Of a stretch of DNA of 64,000 bases, positions 1-8,355 are shown in pieces. Source of the DNA: JAJEFO01 sp965221845 (GTDB taxonomy: Bacteria; Pseudomonadota; Alphaproteobacteria; Rhodobacterales; Rhodobacteraceae); contig OZ244919.1 in the NCBI GenBank assembly GCA_965221845.1, forward strand, positions 558,001-622,000. Direction: 5' to 3'. Position 1 is the first letter of the stretch; each line of letters opens with the position of its first letter. Below the pieces are notes generated by a model. The model made no database searches. It saw only the letters and a program-made list of their open reading frames with translations, and was not told where the DNA came from. Made by a program: the position numbers and the translations under genes.

Positions 1-143
1 TCCAGCGCCGCGATGACCGCAAATGAAATCACGCCCGCCCCGCCAATCGCGAAGGCCACCGGGAAGCCCGTCATGATCCCCGCAAAGAGCGTGAAGAACA
101 CGATGACCAGACCGATTTCGACCCCATCTAGTCCAAACAGCAT
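1..143 (-). CDS. dctM: TRAP transporter large permease (DctM), N-terminal part
   Basis: The first 47 codons of a TRAP large permease run off the left edge of the window. They begin MLFGLDGVEIGLVIVFF and continue into a hydrophobic segment with the TGFPVAFAIGG type sequence that opens most DctM proteins. DctM is the 12-helix inner-membrane subunit that carries solute together with sodium ions. The gene is third in the minus-strand order dctP-dctQ-dctM and starts 50 bases after the dctQ stop. The start is the only ATG that matches the family, although the purine-rich stretch in front of it is rather far away. Confidence 0.85.
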   Translation of the reverse strand, partial: MLFGLDGVEIGLVIVFFTLFAGIMTGFPVAFAIGGAGVISFAVIAAL

Positions 144-193
144 GTCAGCGATGTCCCTCTCTGGACCACGTGGGTGGCGTCATCGTCGCAGTC

Positions 194-1102
194 TCAAGCC
201 GTGCCGGAATGGATCGCGTGCTCGAGGTCTTCAGCCTCGTCGCCGGTCATGTCCCTGTCGAGATGCTTGCCGTCGCTCTCTTCGCCCTCGACCCATTCGA
301 GGTAGGAGCGCCAGAAGAACGCGACCGCCTGCAGGAAGACCAGGATGCAGAAAGCCACGATCAGCACCTTGAAGAGGAAGTAGGCGTTGAAACCGTTCGG
401 GCTGAACCCGATGGTTTCCACGTTCCACTTGAAGATGCGGGCCTGGGCGATCATCCGGTCAAGATCGCTCGTGGCGGTCACGGTCGGCTTCATGAGGTGT
501 CGCCACATGAAGAACCAAGCATAGAGATAGGTGATGGTGATCGCGGGCACCATGAAGAAGAGGCACCCGAACATGTCGATCAAGCGCTTCGTGCCGTGGC
601 TGACCGCCGAATAGACGAGGTCCACCCTGACATGCCCGCGCTGGACGAAGGTGTAGGAGACGCAGAGGCACACGACCATCGCGTTGTGGAGCTTCAGGCC
701 TTCGGCCCACCAGCTCAGATCCTGCACGAAGGCCGTGCCGAGCGGCCCGAGCTGGATTTCAGCGACCCGGAAAATCCGCTGCAGGAACACGATCATCACC
801 TGCTGGATCACCATCACGAGCCCCGCCCAGGCAAAGAGCCTGCCGGTGCCATTGGCGACGGCTTCAAGGGCGCGAACGCAGCCCCAGAGGAATTCGTTCT
901 TCCAGATGCCGGCAGCGGTCACCAAAAGGAAGATTGTGAGCATGACGAAGAAAAGCTCGGACGACCCGCCATAGTAGATGAAGCGCATCACCGCCTCGGG
1001 GTTCGACCAGTTGAGCCAGGCCCCGGGGTTCAGAAGGGCAAGGCCGAGATGGTAGGGGGCCAGTGCAACATTCTGCAACAACAACAGTAGTGGTTCGAAC
1101 AT
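194..1102 (-). CDS. dctQ: TRAP transporter small permease (DctQ), long form
   Basis: This 302-residue hydrophobic protein lies between a TRAP binding-protein gene and dctM, as a DctQ subunit should. Usual DctQ proteins are about 160-220 residues; the longer form is known from TRAP systems of the TakP/FcbT (keto acid, chloroaromatic) type and fits the neighbouring binding protein. Several membrane segments are visible, and the C-terminus (after about residue 275) is acidic and cytoplasmic. DctQ is thought to anchor and assist DctM. The start chosen is MFEPLLLLLQN because a GGAGG ribosome site sits just upstream; an in-frame ATG 8 codons earlier lacks one. A strong hairpin separates it from dctP. 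Confidence 0.85.
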   Translation of the reverse strand: MFEPLLLLLQNVALAPYHLGLALLNPGAWLNWSNPEAVMRFIYYGGSSELFFVMLTIFLLVTAAGIWKNEFLWGCVRALEAVANGTGRLFAWAGLVMVIQQVMIVFLQRIFRVAEIQLGPLGTAFVQDLSWWAEGLKLHNAMVVCLCVSYTFVQRGHVRVDLVYSAVSHGTKRLIDMFGCLFFMVPAITITYLYAWFFMWRHLMKPTVTATSDLDRMIAQARIFKWNVETIGFSPNGFNAYFLFKVLIVAFCILVFLQAVAFFWRSYLEWVEGEESDGKHLDRDMTGDEAEDLEHAIHSGTA

Positions 1103-1151
1103 CCGTCCTCCGCCGTTCCGCCGCAAAGCCCCCCGAAGACGCCGAAAGGCA

Positions 1152-1185
1152 GCCGCCCGGCCCCCTTGGCTGGGGGCCGGGCGGC
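1152..1185 (-). promoter_or_regulatory. intercistronic hairpin between dctP and dctQ
   Basis: A perfect 14-bp inverted repeat (arms 1152-1165 and 1172-1185, all G/C) with a 6-base loop lies 8 bases past the dctP stop and about 50 bases before dctQ. It has no T-tract, so it is probably not a full rho-independent terminator. In TRAP and ABC operons such structures commonly protect the upstream binding-protein mRNA and lower expression of the membrane subunits. That role is inferred here. Confidence 0.7.
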
Positions 1186-1193
1186 GAATCTCC

Positions 1194-2279
1194 TCAGGTC
1201 GCGTTCACGCGGTTCCGCTGACGGATGTACTCGCCGTCGCCGACTTCCCACCAGCTCGACGTTTCCTCCATCGCGGCAAAATAGCTGTTGGCGATGTCCG
1301 CGTAGATCGGATCGCTCATGTTGGCCTCCCGCACCTCTGCCGCACCCTTGCCGAAGGCGTCCCAGACATCGTCCGGAAATTCGCGCACCTGCACGCCCTC
1401 CGCCTGAAGGCGGGCAAGGGCGGCACCGTTCTCGGCCCACGAGAGGCCAAGGTTGTTGGCATGCGTCGCCTCACAGGCCACCTCGACGATCCGCTGCTGG
1501 GCCGGCGTGAGCGATTCCCAGACGTCCAGGTTCATCGACAGCGCCAGCGCCGAGCCGGGCTCATGGAAGCCGGCGGTGTAGTAGATGCTGGTGACTTCCT
1601 GGAAGCCCAGGCGTTCGTCGGCAAAGGGGCCGATCCATTCCGCGCCGTCGATCTGACCCGAGGCAAGCGCCTGGTAGATCTCGCCGCCGGGAATGTTCTG
1701 CACCGACGCGCCGAGCACGCCCAGCACCTGGCCACCCTGGCCCGGCATCCGGAACCTGAGACCCTGGAGATCCTCGGCGGAGTTGATCTCGCTGTTGAAC
1801 CAGCCGCCAGGCTGCATCGCGGTGTTGCCCGCAATGAAAGGCTTCAGGTTGAAAAGCGCGGCAAGTTCATGGTGATGGTCTCTCCCGCCCTTGTGGTAGT
1901 ACCAGGACAGCATTTCCACACCGGTCATCCCGAAAGGCACCGAAGTGAAGAAGGCGAAGCCCGGATGCTGGTTGAGAAAGTAGTATTCGGCCGAGTGATA
2001 GAGGTCGGCCTGGCCAGACGACACGGCGTCGAACACTTCGAATGCGCCGACGAGCGAGCCTGCGGGCATCTTCTGAATGGTCAGGGCGCCGTCCGTCATT
2101 TCGGTGATGATGCGTGCGGCCAGCGACGCGGCGTCATCGAAAATCGCGAACCCGTCGGGCACCGAGGTGACCATGGTGAGTGTGCGGTTGCCTTGTGCGA
2201 TGGCAGGCGCGGCGAGCGTCGAGGCAGCCGCAGCCCCCCCCCCGAGCGCCGAGGCGCGCAAGAATTTACGACGATCCAT
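1194..2279 (-). CDS. dctP: TRAP transporter substrate-binding protein, TakP-like
   Basis: This 361-residue periplasmic solute receptor belongs to the TRAP DctP family. The N-terminus MDRRKFLRASALGGGAAAA has the twin-arginine motif and hydrophobic core of a Tat signal, with likely cleavage after APAIAQ. The mature part follows the TakP/FcbT1 subgroup: MVTSVPDGF near the start, AMQPGGWF at about residues 180-187, and AEWIGPFAD followed by YYTAGFHEPG around residue 250. That subgroup binds 2-oxo acids, mannitol-like or aromatic carboxylates; the exact ligand cannot be read from sequence. The ATG chosen follows a GGGAGA ribosome site; a longer open frame upstream has no signal logic. It heads the operon dctP-dctQ-dctM. 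Confidence 0.88.
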   Translation of the reverse strand: MDRRKFLRASALGGGAAAASTLAAPAIAQGNRTLTMVTSVPDGFAIFDDAASLAARIITEMTDGALTIQKMPAGSLVGAFEVFDAVSSGQADLYHSAEYYFLNQHPGFAFFTSVPFGMTGVEMLSWYYHKGGRDHHHELAALFNLKPFIAGNTAMQPGGWFNSEINSAEDLQGLRFRMPGQGGQVLGVLGASVQNIPGGEIYQALASGQIDGAEWIGPFADERLGFQEVTSIYYTAGFHEPGSALALSMNLDVWESLTPAQQRIVEVACEATHANNLGLSWAENGAALARLQAEGVQVREFPDDVWDAFGKGAAEVREANMSDPIYADIANSYFAAMEETSSWWEVGDGEYIRQRNRVNAT

Positions 2280-2340
2280 GTAGAGATTCTCCCGTTTCTT
2301 CAGTTTTTCCGTTCTGGCGCCTGGTTGCAAAGGCGCCGAT

Positions 2341-2366
2341 GCATAGTGCAACGAAGCATAGCACAA
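2341..2366 (-). promoter_or_regulatory. tandem 11-bp repeat upstream of the TRAP operon, possible operator
   Basis: Two near-identical copies of GCATAGYRCAA (2341-2351 and 2356-2366) lie 15 bases apart, start to start, about 60 bases upstream of dctP. A weaker third match (TTGCAATAGC) follows. Evenly spaced repeats just ahead of a transporter operon suggest a regulator binding site. No regulator gene is adjacent, so this is a pattern-based suggestion only. Confidence 0.4.
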
Positions 2367-2415
2367 GCCTTGCAATAGCTAAACCCTCTCAGGACCGCTG
2401 GCAGACATTCTCCTG

Positions 2416-2505
2416 GGGCCTGAATGATAAGTTATTGAAAAATCATGATTTTTAATTCCAGCAGCTTGGCCTCGCGCCACCTGAAGGCGGCACGGCACCG
2501 CGAAG
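2416..2505 (-). mobile_element. remnant of the 3' end of an IS5-family element
   Basis: Read on the minus strand this stretch encodes QVARGQAAGI, matching the C-terminus (RVARGQAAG) of the IS5-family transposase at 49955-50802. It is followed by an AT-rich tail and a terminus GCCTGAATGATAA that aligns with the left end of that IS (GCTTGAATCATAA). The perfect 16-bp palindrome at 2438-2453 falls inside this tail. Only the transposase tail and one end survive. The remnant lies between rpsI and the TRAP operon. Confidence 0.6.
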
Positions 2506-2673
2506 ACCCTGGTCCCCGGGGCCCCTGCACGATCCCGATGACGGCGCCGAGGCCGTGCGGCAGGCCCCGATGGCGGAGCCGGGCATCCGGTCCGGCTTCC
2601 GCGAAGCCGAGGGAGTGCCGGCCCTGGCATCCTCATCATTCGTGAACTCGTCGCGGCCGCGACCGGCCCTGCG

Positions 2674-3186
2674 TCAGCGCTTGGAGAACTGGAAGCTCTT
2701 GCGCGCCTTGGCCTTGCCGTATTTCTTGCGCTCGACAACGCGGCTGTCGCGGGTCAGGAAGCCTGCGGCCTTGAGTGCCGGGCGATGGCCGGGATCGAAA
2801 AGCTGAAGCGCCTTCGAGATCCCGTGCTTCACGGCTCCCGCCTGCCCGGACAGGCCGCCGCCCTTGACGGTCGCCATGACGTCGAACTCGCCGTCAACCC
2901 CGGCCACCCTGAAGGGCTGCCGCAGGATCATCTGCTGCACGGGACGCGCAAAGTAGGCGTCCATGTCCCTGCCGTTGACAACCACCCTTCCAGAGCCCGG
3001 CTTGATCCAGACGCGGGCAACGGCCTCCTTGCGCTTTCCGGTCGCGTAAGAGCGGCCAGACGCGTCGCGCACGGGCCCGCGAGCGGGTTCCGGCGCGGTT
3101 GCCGCCGCCTGCATGTCAGCGGGAAGGCCTTCGGCCGCCCCTGCCGTGTCCTGCGGTCCGCCCGCCACTGCAACGTCTTCGGCCAT
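2674..3186 (-). CDS. rpsI: 30S ribosomal protein S9
   Basis: This 170-residue protein ends in the S9 signature VVERKKYGKAKARKSFQFSKR, with the conserved GGGLSGQAGAVKHGI block before it. The basic C-terminal tail reaches the P-site tRNA in the 30S subunit. About 40 residues of Ala/Pro/Glu-rich sequence precede the core, which begins at YATGKRKEAVARVW; N-terminal extensions of this kind are common in alphaproteobacterial S9. The ATG starts 4 bases after the rplM stop, so the two are one transcriptional unit in the standard rplM-rpsI order. Confidence 0.97.
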   Translation of the reverse strand: MAEDVAVAGGPQDTAGAAEGLPADMQAAATAPEPARGPVRDASGRSYATGKRKEAVARVWIKPGSGRVVVNGRDMDAYFARPVQQMILRQPFRVAGVDGEFDVMATVKGGGLSGQAGAVKHGISKALQLFDPGHRPALKAAGFLTRDSRVVERKKYGKAKARKSFQFSKR

Positions 3187-3190
3187 GAGT

Positions 3191-3649
3191 TCAGCTCCGG
3201 GTGTTCTTCCTGTTGAGTGACGCCACGTCGAGCGGTTCCGGATTCTGCGCGTCATGGGGATGCTCGGTCCCGGCATAGACGCGGAGATTGGTCATCTGCC
3301 TTCGCGCAAGGCGGTTCTTGGGCAGCATGCGCTTGACGGCCTGCATCACCGCGCGCTCGGGATGCGCGCCGTCAAGGATCTCGCCGGTCGTCCGCGACTT
3401 GATTCCGCCCGGGTAGCCGGTGTGCCAGTAGTTCGGCTTCCCGCGCTTTCCGCCCGTCAGCTGCACCTTCTCGGCATTGACCACGATGACGTTGTCGCCC
3501 ATGTCCATGTGCGGCGTGTACGTCACCTTGTGCTTGCCGCGCAGGCGCGTGGCAATGATCGAGGCCAGGCGTCCCAGAACGACGCCTTCGGCGTCGATCA
3601 GGATCCACTTCCTTTCAATCTCCGCGGGCGTTGCCGTGAACGTGCCCAT
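3191..3649 (-). CDS. rplM: 50S ribosomal protein L13
   Basis: This 152-residue protein is L13, an early-assembling protein of the 50S subunit. Diagnostic blocks include WILIDAEGVVLGRLAS, YTPHMDMGDNVIVVNAEK and the GYPGGIKSRT loop. An ATG four codons upstream is also in frame, but GGAAG is correctly placed only for the MGTFTAT start used here. The gene is followed immediately by rpsI. The roughly 235 bases between this start and the end of the ABC-F gene should hold the promoter, but I see no clear consensus boxes. Confidence 0.97.
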   Translation of the reverse strand: MGTFTATPAEIERKWILIDAEGVVLGRLASIIATRLRGKHKVTYTPHMDMGDNVIVVNAEKVQLTGGKRGKPNYWHTGYPGGIKSRTTGEILDGAHPERAVMQAVKRMLPKNRLARRQMTNLRVYAGTEHPHDAQNPEPLDVASLNRKNTRS

Positions 3650-3885
3650 GTGTCTTCCCATGTGGAGGTGTTCGCGAATGCGCGGGTTCTACCCGTATTT
3701 CCGCGGCAGTCAAGTGCAGCCAGCCCGCTTTTTTCCGTGCAGGCCGTGCGTCCGGTCCCGAGGCCGGAAGCCCGGCTCGCAAGGCCGGCGCCGACCCTCT
3801 GCCAGTCCGCCCGAGGGGGCTTCCGGATCCTGTCCCGCCGGACGACTGCGCCCCGAACGCGCAAGTTCCGGCCTGGCGCGGCCTG

Positions 3886-5712
3886 TCATCCGCCTTCGGC
3901 TCTCTCTTCCAGCGCGAGCCACTCGGCCTCCGCGGAAGCCAGCCGCGCCTGCCTGTCGGCCAGCGCCTCGGCGGCCTTCCGGAACCTGGCCGGCTCGCGG
4001 GCGTAGAGACCGGGATCCGACATGAGCTCGGCCAGCTTCGCAATCTCGGCCTCAAGCCGCGCGATGACGCCGGGGAGCCTGTCCAGACGATGAGCCTCGG
4101 TGAAGCTCAGCCCCTGCCTTCCCGGCGGCCGCGGCTCCCGCCCGCCGCCGTGAGCCCGCCCCCCGGCCGGCGACGGACGGGTGGGCGAACGCCGCGCCGC
4201 GCCGGCCGGGCGCGCAAGCTCCGGCCAGCCTCCCGCATGCACCGTGATCCGTCCCGCGCCCTCGAAAGCAAGGGTCCTGGTCGCCACCCTTTCGACGAAG
4301 TCCCGGTCGTGGCTTGCCAGCAAGACCGTGACGTCGCTGCCGGCGAGCAGGTTCCCCAGGAGATCCAGCGTTTCCATGTCGAGGTCGTTCGTGGGCTCGT
4401 CCAGCGCCAGCAGGCTTGCGGGCTTCGCCATGACGCGCGCGAGCAGCAGGCGCGCCCTTTCGCCGCCGGAAAGCGACCGGACCGGCGCCCGGGCCTGCGC
4501 CTCGTCAAACAGGAAGTCCTTCAGGTAGGCCACCACGTTGCGGGGCCGGCCGCGCACCATGACCTGATCCGACCGCCCGGGAAGCCGCATCGCCTTGTCG
4601 CCCGTCAGGCTTTCCCAGAGCGTCGCGTCGGGGTCGAGCTCTGCGCGGTGCTGATCGAAGACGGCAAGCCCGACATTCGCGCCAAATTCGATTCGTCCGT
4701 CATCCGGCGCGGCGCGGCCAGACAGCAATTCGATCATGGCGGTCTTGCCGACACCGTTCGGGCCCACCAGGGCGATCCGGTCGCCGCGCATCACCCGCAG
4801 GGAGAATTCCCGGCAGATCACATTGCCGTCGAACTCCTTGGATATCCGCCGCGCCTCGATGATCCGCCTGCCGGGCCTCGGCCCCGGCGTCAGGTCCATC
4901 CTCGCGGCCTGCTGGCGCGGAGCGTGGCTGGCGCGCTCGGCCCGCATCGCCTCCAGGGCGCGCACGCGGCCCATGTCCCGGCGCCGGCGCGCGCTGATGC
5001 CCTCGGCGGCCCACCTGCTCTCGTCGAGGATCTTGCGGTCGAGCCTGTGCAGCGCCGCGTCCTCGGCCGCCCAGACCCGGTCGCGCCAGCCTTCGAAGCC
5101 GGCAAAGCCGCCGTCGCGCCGACGCACGGCGCCCCTGTCGATCCAGATCGTCGCGCGGGTGAGCGCACGAAGGAAGGCGCGGTCGTGGCTGATCACGACA
5201 AACGCCCTGCCGGTCTCGGCAAGATGAGTCTCAAGCCAGGCGATCGACTCGACGTCCAGATGGTTCGTCGGCTCGTCAAGCAGCATCAGCGACGGCGCCT
5301 GCGCGACAAGCCTTGCCAGCGCGGCCTTGCGCAGCGCGCCGCCGGACGCAGCCTCGGCGCGCGTGCCGACATCGAATTTCAACCCTTCGGCCGCCGCCTC
5401 GACCCGCCATTGATCCGGAGCGGCAACCCCTCTTGTCGCCAGGTCGCCAAGCGTTGCGCACCCCCGAGAGTCAGGCTCCTGCTCCATGTAGCCGACGCTG
5501 TCTCCGTGCGAAAGCGCCCGCTCGCCCTCGTCGACATCAACCAGCCCGGCGATGACCTTCAGAAGGGTGGATTTCCCGGAGCCGTTCCTTCCCACCAGCG
5601 CAAGGCGGTCCCCGGGCTGGATGACCAGCGACAGGCGTTCGAAGAGCGGGCGGCCGCCGAAGGCCAGCGTGACGCCGGTCAGCTGAAGAAGCGGTGCACG
5701 TGCACGTGCCAT
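3886..5712 (-). CDS. uup: ABC-F family ATPase, Uup-like
   Basis: This 608-residue cytosolic protein has two ABC ATPase domains and no membrane segments, as in the ABC-F translation-factor family. Domain 1 has Walker A GRNGSGKST and Walker B LMLLDEPTNHLD; domain 2 has GPNGVGKTA, LSGGERARLLLARV and LLALDEPTNDLD. The first signature reads ASGGALRKAAL, weaker than the usual LSGGE. A Gly/Pro/Arg-rich linker (about 500-535) leads to a C-terminal coiled coil, the feature that separates Uup from EttA. Uup proteins act on ribosomes or DNA junctions. It lies 31 bases downstream of the OlsB gene and is probably co-transcribed with it. Confidence 0.88.
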   Translation of the reverse strand: MARARAPLLQLTGVTLAFGGRPLFERLSLVIQPGDRLALVGRNGSGKSTLLKVIAGLVDVDEGERALSHGDSVGYMEQEPDSRGCATLGDLATRGVAAPDQWRVEAAAEGLKFDVGTRAEAASGGALRKAALARLVAQAPSLMLLDEPTNHLDVESIAWLETHLAETGRAFVVISHDRAFLRALTRATIWIDRGAVRRRDGGFAGFEGWRDRVWAAEDAALHRLDRKILDESRWAAEGISARRRRDMGRVRALEAMRAERASHAPRQQAARMDLTPGPRPGRRIIEARRISKEFDGNVICREFSLRVMRGDRIALVGPNGVGKTAMIELLSGRAAPDDGRIEFGANVGLAVFDQHRAELDPDATLWESLTGDKAMRLPGRSDQVMVRGRPRNVVAYLKDFLFDEAQARAPVRSLSGGERARLLLARVMAKPASLLALDEPTNDLDMETLDLLGNLLAGSDVTVLLASHDRDFVERVATRTLAFEGAGRITVHAGGWPELARPAGAARRSPTRPSPAGGRAHGGGREPRPPGRQGLSFTEAHRLDRLPGVIARLEAEIAKLAELMSDPGLYAREPARFRKAAEALADRQARLASAEAEWLALEERAEGG

Positions 5713-5743
5713 GCCGGCGGGCTATGCGCGACTCCCAGACGGG

Positions 5744-6514
5744 TCAAGCAAGACGATTCGGCGCGTCCGGCGAGACGGCAGACGCGCGCAGCAAGTGCGC
5801 GCGCCGGGGAGGAATGGAGCCGACCTCCAGCCCCGTGAAGACGTGCAGCGTGTCGAGGTCCCGGTCGATGACGGCATGATCGCTGACCCAGCCGCCCATG
5901 GACAGGTAGCTTCTGAGCAGGGGCGGCATCGAGCTCAGCGCGCGGCGCCGGTCCGGCTTCTGCCGCAGCCGCTGCGCGAACCTGAACACGTTCGGCGCCT
6001 TGATCCGGGGAAGCCAGCATTGCGGCGCGAGATGCTGTTCCTTCAGCATCGCGAATGCATCGCCGTAGAGCCCGGCATCCGTTCCGTCGAACGACGAACA
6101 GCCGAAGACCAGCCTGATCCCCTGCCGGTCCACGAGCGCGGCCAGCGCGCTCAACGCCGCGCGCAGGATGCCGGGATCGCCTTCTCCCGGCGCCACGCAG
6201 AAGCGGCCGATCTCGGCCATCGGCCAGCGAAAGCGGGACAGGCCCGCCAGACCGTAATGCTGCGCCGAATAGCTCCTTCCGATCTCCGCCCCGCACCGGA
6301 GCCGCAGCACCCGGAACGTCGCGACGACCCGGCCGCTGCCCGCCTCGTCGACAAGAACCTGCTGGCAGATCTCGTCAAACGGGTCGGCGTCAAGCCCGTC
6401 GGGACGGTCCACGGCGCTCCGGCAGGCAATGAAGGCCCGATAACGAAGGCGCTGTGCAGCCTTGACGTCTTTCGGCGCTGCTGCGATTCTGGCCCTGTAG
6501 GTTGCGCGCGCCAT
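5744..6514 (-). CDS. olsB: L-ornithine N-acyltransferase, OlsB-like
   Basis: This 256-residue GNAT-fold acyltransferase matches OlsB, which transfers a 3-hydroxyacyl chain from acyl carrier protein to ornithine, the first step of phosphate-free ornithine lipid synthesis. Typical family blocks are RYRAFIA, DPFDEICQQVLVDE and GRVVATFRVLR, then the AEIGRFCVAPG core and the late PPLLRSYLSMGGWVSDHAVIDRDLDTLHVFTGLEV segment. The ATG used follows a GAGGA site; a longer frame upstream is arginine-rich and does not match the family. No olsA partner is nearby, which is common. Confidence 0.88.
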   Translation of the reverse strand: MARATYRARIAAAPKDVKAAQRLRYRAFIACRSAVDRPDGLDADPFDEICQQVLVDEAGSGRVVATFRVLRLRCGAEIGRSYSAQHYGLAGLSRFRWPMAEIGRFCVAPGEGDPGILRAALSALAALVDRQGIRLVFGCSSFDGTDAGLYGDAFAMLKEQHLAPQCWLPRIKAPNVFRFAQRLRQKPDRRRALSSMPPLLRSYLSMGGWVSDHAVIDRDLDTLHVFTGLEVGSIPPRRAHLLRASAVSPDAPNRLA

Positions 6515-6609
6515 GCTGTCCTCTTGGTGACCCGGCCCGATGCCCCGGGTTTCGCGCCGGCAATGGCGCCTGCGCAGCCGTGACAGCACCATGACGAGGG
6601 GGATTTCAA

Positions 6610-7032
6610 GTGGAGAAGGTCGTCAGGACGGACAAGGAGTGGCGCGACCGGCTGGGCGGGCCGGCATACGACGTCCTCAGGAAGCATGGAACCGAACGCG
6701 CCTTCACGCATGACGATTTCCCGAAGGATCCGGGCGTCTTCACTTGCAAGGGCTGCGGCGCACGGCTCTTTGACCAGGCCCACAAGTTTGACAGCGGAAC
6801 CGGATGGCCGTCCTTCTGCCAGCCGATCGACGACCGCTTGATCGGGGAGAGCGAGGATCGCGGATTCTTCATGCGCAGGACCGAGGTGCATTGCGCACGT
6901 TGTGACGGGCACCTCGGGCACGTGTTCCCCGACGGCCCGGAGCCGACGGGCCTTCGATACTGCATCAACGGGGTCGCCCTCAACTTCGAGCCCGGAGCGA
7001 CCGGCAAGGCAACCGGATCAACGTCCGCCTGA
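6610..7032 (+). CDS. msrB: peptide methionine-R-sulfoxide reductase MsrB
   Basis: This 140-residue cytosolic enzyme reduces the R epimer of methionine sulfoxide in proteins. Two CxxC pairs (CKGC near residue 48, CARC near 97) bind structural zinc, and the catalytic cysteine is in RYCINGVAL near residue 119. The FDSGTGWPSFCQPI block is the family hallmark. Translation begins with GTG behind a purine-rich stretch. The gene stands alone, divergent from the OlsB gene. The 227 bases up to the next gene hold nothing I recognise. Confidence 0.95.
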   Translation: MEKVVRTDKEWRDRLGGPAYDVLRKHGTERAFTHDDFPKDPGVFTCKGCGARLFDQAHKFDSGTGWPSFCQPIDDRLIGESEDRGFFMRRTEVHCARCDGHLGHVFPDGPEPTGLRYCINGVALNFEPGATGKATGSTSA

Positions 7033-7259
7033 CGGATCCGTCTTGGCGCGGCTCGACGGCACCTCGTCCTTGCCGCGACGAACCCATGCGGCAGTCGCTG
7101 TCCGCGTCCGCCAGCCGCACCGGAGTCCGCGACCGCGGCTCCGGCGGCCCGGGGCGCGCGGCCAAGGCCCATGCCGCGCTCCCGCCGTCGACGAGATTCA
7201 TGGCCGACGCCCGAGTCCGGGAACGGGTACCGTCGGGCGGCCGGCCTTCCGGACGGACG

Positions 7260-7724
7260 CTAGCTCCCGTCAAAGAACGTGCCCGGGTCGAAATTTCCGA
7301 AGTTCGAGAAGAGCTGGCGCAGGAAGCTGATGCCCTGCGTGTTCGAGTCCGTGACCCTTCGCTCAAGCGCAACGACACGGCCGTCCTCAAGCCCGAAGCG
7401 CTCGACATTGCTGACAACGCCGTCGTCTGCGAAGGAGACTGCCAGCACTTCGCGGTTCATCTCCGCGGGCGCACGCCACAGACGCCGCTCGTAGTCGGAC
7501 CTGACGTAGTACCAGCCCCCTTCGTCCACGATCCCTTCCACGCCCGGCCTGCCAAGTATGCGGGCCGCTGTCTCCTTCGTGTCGACTCCGACCTGGACGT
7601 CCGCGACGAGCCGGGCTTCGGGAACGTAGCCGTGGCTGTCTTCCAGGCTCGAGCAGGAAGGCGCGAACGCAAGGGCGACAGGCAAGATCCATGCCCCCGG
7701 GAACGCACCCCGCGAAACCCTCAT
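7260..7724 (-). CDS. BamE/SmpA-like outer-membrane lipoprotein
   Basis: This 154-residue protein has a lipoprotein signal with the acceptor cysteine at residue 24 (FAPSC). The SmpA/OmlA fold follows: the G(V)DTKETAARILGRPG segment near residue 50 and GGWYYVRSDYERR near 70 are typical of BamE, a subunit of the outer-membrane beta-barrel assembly machine. In Rhodobacterales a gene of this type precedes the DUF177-rpmF-plsX block, as here, divergently. The start has an AGGGGTGAG ribosome site. The family assignment is sound; its place in the Bam complex is inferred. Confidence 0.82.
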   Translation of the reverse strand: MRVSRGAFPGAWILPVALAFAPSCSSLEDSHGYVPEARLVADVQVGVDTKETAARILGRPGVEGIVDEGGWYYVRSDYERRLWRAPAEMNREVLAVSFADDGVVSNVERFGLEDGRVVALERRVTDSNTQGISFLRQLFSNFGNFDPGTFFDGS

Positions 7725-7803
7725 TGCGCTCACCCCTTGCCAAGCCCGCGACCTCCGCCTAGTCGGCATATCCACGGAAGGCGGCAGGTTCAAGGAATTG
7801 CTC

Positions 7804-8355
7804 GTGGCAACCCGTCGGGACAGTCACGTCATAAGGTGCCGGTCGGTGAGGGAGAGGATCTCGTTCTCTCTCGCGCCTGATCCGGGCGCACTGGCCGGAC
7901 TCGCCCGGACGCTCGGCGTCAGGGGCCTGCGCAAGGTGCGGCTGGAAGGCGGCATCGCGCCGGAGGGCGCCATGGACCTGAAGCTGGACGCCATGCTGGC
8001 CGCAACGGTCCGGCAGGACTGCGTCGCGACGGGCAAGCCAGTCACCACGCGCATCGAGGAGCATGTCACCCGTCTCTACGTGCATGGCCTGCCGGCGCCC
8101 GGGGGCGACGAGGTCGAAATGCCGCACGACGAAAACGTCGACCCCTTGCCGACCAGCCTGGACCTCGAGGAGGTCCTTGCCGAGGCCCTTGCGCTGGCCC
8201 TTCCGCCATGGCCGAGGATCCAGGGCGCCGACCCGGTCAGCGTATCGATATACGAACCGGGGAAATCCCCGATGACGGATGAAGACGCGCGCCCGTTCGC
8301 GGCCCTCAGGTCGCTGCGGGAAAAGGTCACCGCCACAGGCAGCAAACCAGGGTGA
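7804..8355 (+). CDS. DUF177 (YceD) family protein
   Basis: This protein of about 183 residues belongs to DUF177/YceD, linked to 23S rRNA accumulation and almost always encoded just before rpmF. Visible hallmarks are the KVRLEGGIAPEG strand, the ATVRQDCVATGKPVTTRIEE core with its single cysteine, and DLEEVLAEALALALPPWPR. Alphaproteobacterial members usually keep the shorter cysteine pattern seen here. I place the start at a GTG 7 bases after AAGGA; a TTG two codons earlier is also possible. Unusually, rpmF lies more than 800 bases away rather than directly downstream. Confidence 0.85.
   Translation: MATRRDSHVIRCRSVRERISFSLAPDPGALAGLARTLGVRGLRKVRLEGGIAPEGAMDLKLDAMLAATVRQDCVATGKPVTTRIEEHVTRLYVHGLPAPGGDEVEMPHDENVDPLPTSLDLEEVLAEALALALPPWPRIQGADPVSVSIYEPGKSPMTDEDARPFAALRSLREKVTATGSKPG

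Noticed and set aside
2438..2453. 16-bp palindrome AAAAATCATGATTTTT as operator or terminator
   Set aside because: It falls inside the AT-rich tail of an IS5-like remnant, which explains it better.
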